Source: Candidatus Faecivivens stercoravium (GTDB lineage Bacteria; Bacillota; Clostridia; Oscillospirales; Ruminococcaceae). From it: a stretch of 6,134 nt of DNA. The notes under the pieces were generated by a model. The model saw only the letters and a list, made by a program, of their open reading frames with translations, was not told where the DNA came from and did not search any database. The translations under genes were made by a program, and so were the position numbers. Shown piece by piece: positions 1 through 5,468 of this stretch. Numbering within the stretch: position 1 is the stretch's first letter; each line of letters starts with the position of its first letter. The stretch covers positions 1 through 6,134 of the forward strand of contig DVHA01000138.1 of NCBI GenBank assembly GCA_018712425.1, in the 5' to 3' direction.

Positions 1-131
1 GCGCGGACGGCCCGACGGCGATTCTGGTGACCGGCGCGGCGGTAGGGAACCTGTTCTGGTACCTGATACCGGTGGTGCTGCTCCTTCTGGGCGTTTTGCT
101 GCTGGTGCTGGGCTGCCGCCGGAAGCGGTAA
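1..131 (+). CDS. C-terminal fragment of a membrane protein, probably an XRE-type HTH regulator paralogous to the one at 1135-1674
   Basis: Only the last 42 codons are in the window; the reading frame starts at base 3 and ends with TAA at 129-131. The visible part begins ADGPTAILVTG, continues with a hydrophobic stretch of about 20 residues (LFWYLIPVV through LLLVLG) that should cross the membrane, and ends in a basic tail, CRRKR. The two leading bases, GC, fit a preceding Gly codon, which would give GADGPTAI. This matches the C-terminus of the regulator at 1135-1674 (GADGPTSILVAG, one helix, tail CQRKKK) in order, spacing and DNA sequence, so the two are paralogues. An N-terminal HTH is inferred from that match and is not seen. 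The tail is predicted cytoplasmic by the positive-inside rule. The downstream transglutaminase-like gene starts about 40 bp later with no promoter visible between, so the two may be co-transcribed. Confidence 0.7.
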   Translation, partial: ADGPTAILVTGAAVGNLFWYLIPVVLLLLGVLLLVLGCRRKR

Positions 132-170
132 AAGCATCCCGGTGAAAAAGAAGATCGGGAGGGAATGCGG

Positions 171-1004
171 ATGTACGGCGAATACGGACGTTTAATCCGG
201 GGAAATATGCGGTTTCAGGGCACCGGCGAGCTTACGGTATCCTATGCCTTACAGGCCCCGGAATACAGGCTTTTGCGGGAGCGGTATCCCGATGCCGGAT
301 GGGAGATTAAGGACCCCCAGCAAAAGGCGCTTTTTATGCTGTCGTGGGTCCACCGGCAGCTTCGTCACGCCGGGGACTACGACAACGCGGACCCGCAGGA
401 CGCCCTGACGCTGCTGGCGGTGGGGGCCGGCCGGAAAAAGGGGCTGAACTGCCTGGCAATGTCGGTTATCCTGTGCGAATGCCTGCTGGCCGCCGGGATA
501 AGGGCCCGGGTGATGGATATGATGCCGCTGGATGACCGGGATATGGACAACCATGTCGTCGTAGAGGCGTACCTGCCCGGCGCGGGCGGATGGGTGATGC
601 TGGACCCGACCTACGGCTGTACCTGTGCGGATGAAGCGGGGAACCTTTTAAACCTGATGCAGCTGCGGGAGCGGGTTGCGGAGGACCGGCCATTTTTCTT
701 TCCGGCGGATATCCGGTACAACGGCGAGAAGGTAGAGGATTTGGATGACGTCCGGCTCTACTACGCCAAAAACCTCTTCTTCCTGCGGTGCAGGCAGCGG
801 CAGGGCTATGGGGAACACCGGGAATACCGGCAGATGCTGGAGGCTGCGCCGGAAGGGTTTGACGTCCGCCGGCGGATGGTGGACAATTTGCAGTTCCGGA
901 TGGAGGCGTTCGGGGCGTTTCCGCTGCTCCAGGCCTGGAAAGGCTTCGAGGAACGCCAGGAGAGCCGGTACATCCGGCCGGAAGCCCTCTACCGGGAAGG
1001 GTAA
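171..1004 (+). CDS. Transglutaminase-like superfamily protein
   Basis: A 277-residue protein, numbered from the ATG at 171. That start is preferred because the GGGAGGG at 157-163 lies 7 nt before it; the in-frame ATG at 165 lies only 1-2 nt from the same site. A transglutaminase/papain-like catalytic triad is visible: Cys94 in GLNCLAMS at the start of a helix, His128 in DNHVVVEAYLP, and Asp145 in WVMLDPTY. Their order and spacing fit the transglutaminase-like core (roughly residues 45-150). No signal peptide or transmembrane segment is seen, so it is probably cytoplasmic. The C-terminal 120 residues are charged and rich in Arg, Tyr and Phe, and I recognise no domain there. Members of this fold can be proteases, amidases or crosslinking enzymes, or inactive, so the reaction cannot be named. 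It lies between two membrane XRE-type paralogues, which suggests a shared role, but nothing shows this directly. Confidence 0.82.
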   Translation: MYGEYGRLIRGNMRFQGTGELTVSYALQAPEYRLLRERYPDAGWEIKDPQQKALFMLSWVHRQLRHAGDYDNADPQDALTLLAVGAGRKKGLNCLAMSVILCECLLAAGIRARVMDMMPLDDRDMDNHVVVEAYLPGAGGWVMLDPTYGCTCADEAGNLLNLMQLRERVAEDRPFFFPADIRYNGEKVEDLDDVRLYYAKNLFFLRCRQRQGYGEHREYRQMLEAAPEGFDVRRRMVDNLQFRMEAFGAFPLLQAWKGFEERQESRYIRPEALYREG

Positions 1005-1031
1005 GGGGTAAAAAAGCGGCTGTTTCCCCCA

Positions 1032-1048
1032 GTCTACCAAGCGTAGAC
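1032..1048. promoter_or_regulatory. Inverted repeat, candidate operator upstream of the XRE regulator
   Basis: GTCTAC, a 5-nt spacer CAAGC, then GTAGAC form a perfect 6-bp dyad. It ends 10 bp upstream of the proposed -35 box at 1059. Position and symmetry suit a dimeric regulator site, perhaps for autoregulation by the XRE protein. It has no T-run after it, so it is unlikely to be a terminator. The binding protein is unknown. Confidence 0.4.
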
Positions 1049-1058
1049 CCCGGTTTCC

Positions 1059-1087
1059 TTGCGGATGCGGGCGTGGCCTGCTATACT
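1059..1087 (+). promoter_or_regulatory. Candidate sigma-A promoter for the XRE membrane regulator
   Basis: TTGCGG at 1059-1064, a 17-bp spacer, and TATACT at 1082-1087 form a good sigma-A-type promoter. The predicted transcript starts near 1094, about 40 nt before the ATG at 1135. The -10 match is strong and the -35 match is 4 of 6 bases. Confidence 0.55.
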
Positions 1088-1134
1088 GGGGATAGGCCGG
1101 GAACCGGCACTTCCAAGAAAGCGGGGAAATAGAC

Positions 1135-1674
1135 ATGAATGGCAATCTTTCGGAAATGGGACAGTATATCGCGGAAAAGCGGGCGGAGAAGGGGCTCACC
1201 CAGCAGCAGCTGGCCGACCGGCTGCATGTGACCAACAAGGCGGTTTCCAAATGGGAGACCGGGCGGGGGCTGCCGGATATCCAGATGCTGGAACCGCTGA
1301 GCGAAGCGCTGGGGGTCACCCCGGCGGAACTGCTCCGCTGCGGCCGGCCGGAGCCGGAGGCGGAGACCGTCCGGGAGGCGCTCCAGTATTCGGAAAAGCG
1401 CACCCGGGAGAAGATCTTCCGGCGGATTGGCTGGGCGCTGGTGGCGCTGGGGCTGCTGGTTGGCGGCGGGATGCTGCCGTTTCTGATCACCGATTTGCAG
1501 CGGCTTTCGATGTACGACAGAACGCTGTCGGTGATTGGCGGGGCGGACGGCCCGACGTCGATTCTGGTAGCCGGGGAGTCTGTCTGGCCCGGATGGCTCG
1601 GGTATCTGCTGCCAGTTGCGCTGCTTATCGCCGGGCTTTTGTTTATCGTGTTCTGCCAGCGGAAAAAGAAATAA
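1135..1674 (+). CDS. Membrane-anchored XRE-family HTH regulator with a GGADGPTS motif
   Basis: A 179-residue protein. Residues 8-68 are an XRE/Cro-CI-type HTH: it begins GQYIAEKRAEKGLTQQQLA, the recognition-helix region reads VTNKAVSKWETGRGLPD, and it ends LSEALGVTPAELL. A charged linker (70-97, including KRTREKIFRR) leads to a first transmembrane helix (about 98-118). Then come a loop of about 35 residues containing IGGADGPTSI at 134-143, a second transmembrane helix (about 154-174), and a basic tail, QRKKK. The positive charges put the HTH and tail in the cytoplasm and the loop outside. The motif closely resembles a signature of Na+-translocating decarboxylase beta subunits (OadB/GcdB), but the rest of that multi-helix protein is absent, so decarboxylase annotation would be wrong. 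The start is supported by GGGG at 1123-1126, about 8 nt upstream. It is probably a membrane-tethered one-component regulator; its target and signal are unknown. Confidence 0.88.
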   Translation: MNGNLSEMGQYIAEKRAEKGLTQQQLADRLHVTNKAVSKWETGRGLPDIQMLEPLSEALGVTPAELLRCGRPEPEAETVREALQYSEKRTREKIFRRIGWALVALGLLVGGGMLPFLITDLQRLSMYDRTLSVIGGADGPTSILVAGESVWPGWLGYLLPVALLIAGLLFIVFCQRKKK

Positions 1675-1690
1675 CCGTAAATTTGGCGCA

Positions 1691-1733
1691 AAAAACGGTT
1701 CCCGGAAATTCCAGGAACCAGTAGATTGTTAAG
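1691..1733 (+). repeat. Degenerate terminator-like hairpin, left copy of a diverged direct repeat
   Basis: GGTTCC at 1697-1702 pairs with GGAACC at 1714-1719, extendable by AC/GT around one bulged A. It lies just after the XRE gene stop. The sequence aligns over about 43 bp, down to a shared TTGTTA end, with the strong terminator at 1967-2002. In this copy the outer stem and T-run have decayed. It may still act as a weak terminator for the XRE gene. Confidence 0.5.
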
Positions 1734-1813
1734 AAATAAGTTTATATAAAACGTAAGAATCAGCGCTAGCGTTAAAATGACAAAACAACGTGCGAAGATC
1801 AGAAGTTTAGGGT

Positions 1814-1935
1814 CAAGCCCTTTTTAAAGGGCTTGCGGGAATGGAAGGGGCAGAGCCCCTTCCCAGGCGCCCAGTTTCCGTACTTCCGAAGCTGACCACA
1901 GCTTTGCCACTGATAACGAAGGGTGCGCAGCACCC
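1814..1935. repeat. Cluster of four short perfect hairpins, possible dispersed intergenic repeat
   Basis: Four inverted repeats follow one another. They are CAAGCCCTTT/AAAGGGCTTG (1814-1835), GGAAGGGGC-AGA-GCCCCTTCC (1843-1863), AAGCTG-ACCA-CAGCTT (1889-1904) and GGGTGC-GCA-GCACCC (1921-1935). No open reading frame or clear promoter is present. The style resembles multi-copy palindromic intergenic units in GC-rich Clostridia, but copy number cannot be seen here. A structured small RNA is an alternative. The rest of the gene-free stretch (1734-1813 and 1936-1966) is AT-rich and shows nothing else I can identify, apart from an 8-bp palindrome, CGCTAGCG, at 1764-1771. Confidence 0.45.
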
Positions 1936-1966
1936 AAAACATGCTTAAAAACATTTTCGACAAACT

Positions 1967-2002
1967 AAAACCGGTTCCCGAGATTTCCCAGGAACCGGTT
2001 TT
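1967..2002 (-). terminator. Intrinsic terminator for the GH31 gene, probably bidirectional
   Basis: AAAACCGGTTCC (1967-1978) and GGAACCGGTTTT (1991-2002) form a perfect 12-bp stem with a 12-nt loop. It begins 15 bp past the GH31 stop codon. On the minus strand the stem ends in TTTT followed by AGTTTG; on the plus strand TTTT is followed by GTTATG. It could therefore stop transcription from either convergent gene. Confidence 0.8.
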
Positions 2003-2016
2003 GTTATGGGAGCAGT

Positions 2017-4167
2017 TTAACGGACGGTGAGGGTGAGGCCCGCGGCTTCGGCGGAATCGCCCTTTACGGTGAGCGTCTTCAGGTTTTCGGGGTTCTCGTA
2101 GTCCTTCGAGACGCCGTCGTCCTGATAGAGGGTGTAGCTGCCGCCGCCGAAGGCGTAGACCCGGAGGTTCTGCTCATCCAGCGCCGAAACGGTCAGCGCC
2201 GGCGCGGCGGTCGGGAAGAGATGGCCCTTCCGGAGGAAGACCAGCACTTCGCCCAGCCCGCAGGGGATGTAGTGCCAGCCTTTTTCCATCACTTCGCTGT
2301 CGTAGTCCTCGGCCGAACGGAACCGCAGCATCCGCATCTCCTCGGGGAGGTAGACGTTGCGGCCGGGGGCGTTCTGGGTGACGACCGGGGCGATCATGAT
2401 GCTTTCGCCGACCATCAGCTGGTCTTCGATGCCCTTGACCATCGGATCGTTTTCGTAGACAAACGAGAGGGGCTTCATGTACATGTCGTTTGCCAGCGCC
2501 GCCTTGACAAACTCGCTGTAGAGGTAGGGGAGGAAGGCGTACCGGAGGGAGACGACGTTCCCCAGCGTCTTCAGGTCCTTGAAGTAATAGAGTTCCTGAT
2601 GGCGGGTGCCGATGCAGGCGTGGTTGCGGAAGAGCGGGGTGAACATCGAGAATTCCAGCCATCTGGTCATCAGGTCCTCGGTGGTGTTGCCGCTGAACCC
2701 GCCGGTGTCGGAACCGTTAAACATAAACCCGGCCATATTGAGGCCGACCTGCTGCTTGACGACCTGCTGGAGGTGGGCCCACCAGGAGGCGTTGTCGCCG
2801 GTCCAGACGCCGCCGTAGCGGTGCATCCCGATGTAGGAGGAGCGGGAGAACATCAGCGTCCGCTTGCCCGGCCGCAGCTCGTCAAACGCTTCGCCGGCGG
2901 CGCGGGTCATGTTGTAGCCGTAGAGGTTGTGGACATCTTCCATGCAGATCCGCTTGCCGTCCACGTTTAGGTACATTTCCTTATAGTACTGGTGCTGGTC
3001 GTCGATGGCGCGGATGCCGGCCAGCGCCTGGTCGCGGTCTTCGATCTCGTAGGTGTCCTTGATGCCGACTTCCATCGCCCCTTTGATCGCCCGGCGGAGG
3101 GTCTCGTTGGTGTAGAAGACCGACGGCTCGTTCATGTCGTTCCAGAAGCCTTCGATGCCCTTATCGGTCAGGAACTTGTAGTGCATCCCGAACCAGTGCC
3201 GCGCCTCGGGGTTTAAGTAGTCGGTGAAGTAGGAGAGCCCCGGCCAGACCGCGCCGGTGAAGGGGGTGCCGTCCTCTTTGGTGCAGAAGTAGCCGTTTGA
3301 GATCCCCTCTTCGGCGGTGGGGTCGCCCTCCAGCACCTTGATGCCGGCGTCGATGATCGGGACCAGCCGGACGCCCTCTTCCTTCAGCTCGGCCGACAGG
3401 CCGGCGAGGTCGGGGAAGGACTCGGTGTCGATCGTAAAGTCCTTAAAGCCCTTCATATAGTTGATGTCGAGGTAGACCATATCCAGCGGGATGCCGTTTT
3501 CATGGTACTTTCTGGTGATCTCCCGGACGCCGTCGGCGTTATAGCCGTTGTCCCATCTCGACTGGCCGTAGCCCATGCCCCATTTCGGCGGGATGTAGCT
3601 GCGGCCGATGATGCTTCTGAATTCACGGGTCGCCTCCAGGGGCTTGCCGGAACCGTCGGCGCCGGTAAAGAGGTAGAGGTCAAAGTTGACCGACGAACTG
3701 GTGATGACCAGCTTGTCCTTGTCGGTGTAGCCGACGTCGAAGCGGCAGACGCCGGGGTCGTCGAGGAAGAGGGCGATGTTGCCGCTGCCGTCCGCACGGT
3801 CGACGACGAGGAAGTTGTGGGAGGCGTAGAGGTTATACTTACTCTCGGTGTGCATCATGTCGTCGAGGTTGTCGCTGAGGTAGAGCCAGCCCCGCTTGTT
3901 GATGCCGCGCTGGGCTTCGCCGAGGCCGTAGACGACGTCGCCGTCCTTAAGGTCGATCGTAAACTGCCAGGCGTCCTTCCGCGGCTTCTGCACGGCCGGG
4001 CCCCAGCCCTGGGAGCCGTCGGTCTGGGCGTTGGCGTCGACGACGGCAGCGGACATGCCGGGGAAAGCGGGGGCGTCGCCCGGCTGGTAAGCGGCGGCGA
4101 CAGGCTGCGGGACAATGACTGCTTCGGTGTCGAGGATCGGGGTGCCGAACCGGTATTTGGTAATCAT
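2017..4167 (-). CDS. GH31 family alpha-glucosidase
   Basis: A 716-residue glycoside hydrolase family 31 enzyme, expected to remove terminal alpha-linked glucose from oligosaccharides with retention of configuration. An N-terminal beta-sandwich (about 1-190, including VVYGLGEAQRGINKRG) precedes the catalytic (beta/alpha)8 barrel (about 195-550), followed by C-terminal beta domains. The nucleophile is Asp344 in FWNDMNEPSVF. The acid/base is Asp458 in YGGVWTGDNASWW. Further family marks are Asp234 in YLDINYM, GSDTGGF at 485-491 and RNH at 514-516. The DMNEP form points to alpha-glucosidase and not alpha-xylosidase. Trp205 in GQSRW falls where a Trp is linked to alpha-1,6 (isomaltose-type) preference. 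There is no signal peptide, so it acts in the cytoplasm on imported sugars. An AAAGGAAG site lies 7 nt upstream of the ATG. It is divergent from lacI, which probably represses it. Exact substrate is uncertain. Confidence 0.93.
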   Translation of the reverse strand: MITKYRFGTPILDTEAVIVPQPVAAAYQPGDAPAFPGMSAAVVDANAQTDGSQGWGPAVQKPRKDAWQFTIDLKDGDVVYGLGEAQRGINKRGWLYLSDNLDDMMHTESKYNLYASHNFLVVDRADGSGNIALFLDDPGVCRFDVGYTDKDKLVITSSSVNFDLYLFTGADGSGKPLEATREFRSIIGRSYIPPKWGMGYGQSRWDNGYNADGVREITRKYHENGIPLDMVYLDINYMKGFKDFTIDTESFPDLAGLSAELKEEGVRLVPIIDAGIKVLEGDPTAEEGISNGYFCTKEDGTPFTGAVWPGLSYFTDYLNPEARHWFGMHYKFLTDKGIEGFWNDMNEPSVFYTNETLRRAIKGAMEVGIKDTYEIEDRDQALAGIRAIDDQHQYYKEMYLNVDGKRICMEDVHNLYGYNMTRAAGEAFDELRPGKRTLMFSRSSYIGMHRYGGVWTGDNASWWAHLQQVVKQQVGLNMAGFMFNGSDTGGFSGNTTEDLMTRWLEFSMFTPLFRNHACIGTRHQELYYFKDLKTLGNVVSLRYAFLPYLYSEFVKAALANDMYMKPLSFVYENDPMVKGIEDQLMVGESIMIAPVVTQNAPGRNVYLPEEMRMLRFRSAEDYDSEVMEKGWHYIPCGLGEVLVFLRKGHLFPTAAPALTVSALDEQNLRVYAFGGGSYTLYQDDGVSKDYENPENLKTLTVKGDSAEAAGLTLTVR

Positions 4168-4199
4168 AAAGCATCTTCCTTTCTGTTTGATTTGCGAAG

Positions 4200-4213
4200 G
4201 TTTACCGATAAAC
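4200..4213. promoter_or_regulatory. CG-centred dyad, candidate LacI-family operator for the GH31 gene
   Basis: GTTTACCGATAAAC is palindromic at 12 of 14 positions with a central CG, typical of LacI/GalR-family operators. It lies at about +6 to +19 of the predicted GH31 transcript, where a bound repressor would block transcription. It lacks the TG..CA ends of a canonical CcpA cre site. Confidence 0.5.
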
Positions 4214-4224
4214 TCACTACCATC

Positions 4225-4252
4225 ATTATAACAGACTGTCCCGATTTGTCAA
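4225..4252 (-). promoter_or_regulatory. Sigma-A promoter of the GH31 gene
   Basis: Read on the minus strand, TTGACA (4252-4247), a 16-bp spacer and TATAAT (4230-4225) are both exact consensus hexamers. Transcription should start near 4218, giving a leader of about 50 nt before the ATG at 4167. A promoter this strong fits a gene held off by a repressor. Confidence 0.82.
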
Positions 4253-4314
4253 GGCATTTTCTGCGTTTTGGGGGGATGAAATTTGTTTTCTGATGGTATT
4301 TTGAGGCGGCCGGG

Positions 4315-4343
4315 TTGCAAAAAGACAGGAATAACGTTATAAT
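4315..4343 (+). promoter_or_regulatory. Sigma-A promoter of the lacI-type gene
   Basis: TTGCAA at 4315-4320, a 17-bp spacer and TATAAT at 4338-4343. The start would be near 4350, giving a short leader of about 24 nt that contains the ribosome binding site AGAAGGGAG (4358-4366). Confidence 0.78.
4331..4340. promoter_or_regulatory. Palindrome overlapping the lacI -10 box, candidate autoregulatory operator
   Basis: ATAACGTTAT is a perfect 10-bp palindrome with a central CG. It lies in the spacer and first bases of the -10 box, so a bound repressor would exclude RNA polymerase. Its centre is 129 bp from that of the dyad at 4200-4213. The two sites share the CG centre but only part of the half-site. 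Confidence 0.42.
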
Positions 4344-4373
4344 AGGATAAAATGCGTAGAAGGGAGCCCGTTT

Positions 4374-5468
4374 ATGACCCTCAAAGAGATTGCCAGGGAA
4401 GCCGGCGTCAGCGCGATGACCGTTTCCAATGTGGTCAACCATAACGATGCCAAAGTATCCGAAGAGACCCGTAAACGGGTGCAGGCGGTGATCGATAAAT
4501 ACGGCTATGTGCCGAATATGTCGGCGCGGAGCCTCTCCGCCCAGAATTCTCGGATCATTGCCCTGATGCTGCCGATCCAGATTGAGGAAGAAAAGCTGCA
4601 GGAGATTGCCCAGGTGGACCCCGCCGCGGCGGAATCGATCAAAAATACCCTTGCCGATTACTACAGCAGCGCGATGGTGGGCTATCTGGAGAGCAAATTG
4701 AAGCCGATGGGGTATTATACGATGCTGCGCTCTTTTTACCGGGCGGAAGAGGTGCTGGAATTGCAGCGCAACTGGAAGGTGGACGGGTGTATCCTGCTGA
4801 TGCCCAAAATCAGCGACGCGGAAAATCGGATGATTCTCACCCAGTCCCAATGTCCGGTGGTTTTGATCGACCGGTTTTATCCGGATCTTCCGATGCTGTC
4901 GGTTGGAAGCGACGATTATCACGGCGGATATCTGGCGGCGCAGGAGTGCATCCGGTTTGGCCACCGGAAAATCGCGTTTGTTTCCACCGGCGCCCCCGAA
5001 GCGGTCCACTGCTCGACCATCATCCAAAACCGGTATGATGGGTATCTGGCGGCCCTCCGTGAAGCCTCGATTCCGGCAGAGGAAGAGCTCTTGCTGGGGT
5101 TTCACAGCAGCCTTTCCGGCGGGCGGAGCTGCGGGCGGTATATCCTTTCGCTGGAAAAAGAAAAGCGACCGACGGCGCTGGTCATGGCGTCGGACGCATT
5201 GGCCATCGGGGCGGTCGCGGCCCTGAAAGAGGGCGGGCTCCGGGTCCCGGAGGACATCTCGGTCATCGGGTACGATGACCTGCCGATGTCGGCGCTGATC
5301 GACCCGCCGCTGACGACCATTTCCCAGGATTTGGACGCCAAAGCTTCCGCTGCGGCGGCGCTGCTGAAGATGAAGATTGACAACCCGGAAATGGCGGGAC
5401 GGCAGACGCTGCTGGATGTCAAACTGGCCCGGAGAAGCACGGTCGGGCCGGTACCGGCGGACTTCTGA
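4374..5468 (+). CDS. LacI/GalR-family transcriptional repressor
   Basis: A 364-residue regulator. The N-terminal HTH (1-47) reads TLKEIAREAGVSAMTVSNVV, with a hinge helix around NMSARSL (48-54). The periplasmic-binding-like effector domain follows, with the family marks VDGCILLMP (136-144), VGSDDYHGGYLAA (177-189), ASDALAIGA (272-280) and EDISVIGYDDL (293-303). It should bind an operator as a dimer and release it on binding a sugar. It is divergent from the GH31 alpha-glucosidase, its most likely target, and probably also represses itself. Between residues 68 and 95 there are roughly 24 residues more than the usual family spacing, rich in Glu and Ala and probably helical, just after the first beta strand of the effector domain. 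An AGAAGGGAG site ends 7 nt before the ATG. No convincing terminator follows the stop. Confidence 0.93.
   Translation: MTLKEIAREAGVSAMTVSNVVNHNDAKVSEETRKRVQAVIDKYGYVPNMSARSLSAQNSRIIALMLPIQIEEEKLQEIAQVDPAAAESIKNTLADYYSSAMVGYLESKLKPMGYYTMLRSFYRAEEVLELQRNWKVDGCILLMPKISDAENRMILTQSQCPVVLIDRFYPDLPMLSVGSDDYHGGYLAAQECIRFGHRKIAFVSTGAPEAVHCSTIIQNRYDGYLAALREASIPAEEELLLGFHSSLSGGRSCGRYILSLEKEKRPTALVMASDALAIGAVAALKEGGLRVPEDISVIGYDDLPMSALIDPPLTTISQDLDAKASAAAALLKMKIDNPEMAGRQTLLDVKLARRSTVGPVPADF

Noticed and set aside
1007..1030. Possible terminator after the transglutaminase gene (GGGG-T-AAA pairing with TTTCCCC)
   Set aside because: The stem is short and bulged, and no T-run follows on the plus strand.
1534..1674. 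Calling the XRE gene or the leading fragment a sodium-translocating decarboxylase beta subunit
   Set aside because: Only the short GGADGPTS signature matches; the protein has an HTH and two helices, not the large multi-helix membrane domain.
648..1691. Minus-strand open frame of 347 codons across the transglutaminase and XRE genes
   Set aside because: It spans two well-supported plus-strand genes and is rich in Pro, Ser and Arg with no domain.
2221..2970. Second plus-strand open frame opposite GH31 (249 codons)
   Set aside because: Same reason: it mirrors the GH31 catalytic region and shows no domain or plausible ribosome binding site context.
4200..4213. Reading GTTTACCGATAAAC as a CcpA cre site
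   Set aside because: It lacks the conserved TG and CA ends of cre; a local LacI-family operator is the simpler reading.
3502..4293. Plus-strand open frame opposite GH31 (263 codons)
   Set aside because: It is antisense to conserved GH31 sequence, Val/Asp/Ala-rich and without a recognisable domain, a usual by-product of GC-rich codon use.
4164..5468. Continuation of the minus-strand frame from 5963 across the whole lacI gene as one 599-residue protein
   Set aside because: The part below about 5469 is the reverse complement of an intact LacI gene and reads as Arg/His/Gln-rich low-quality protein with no domain; only the portion right of lacI looks real.
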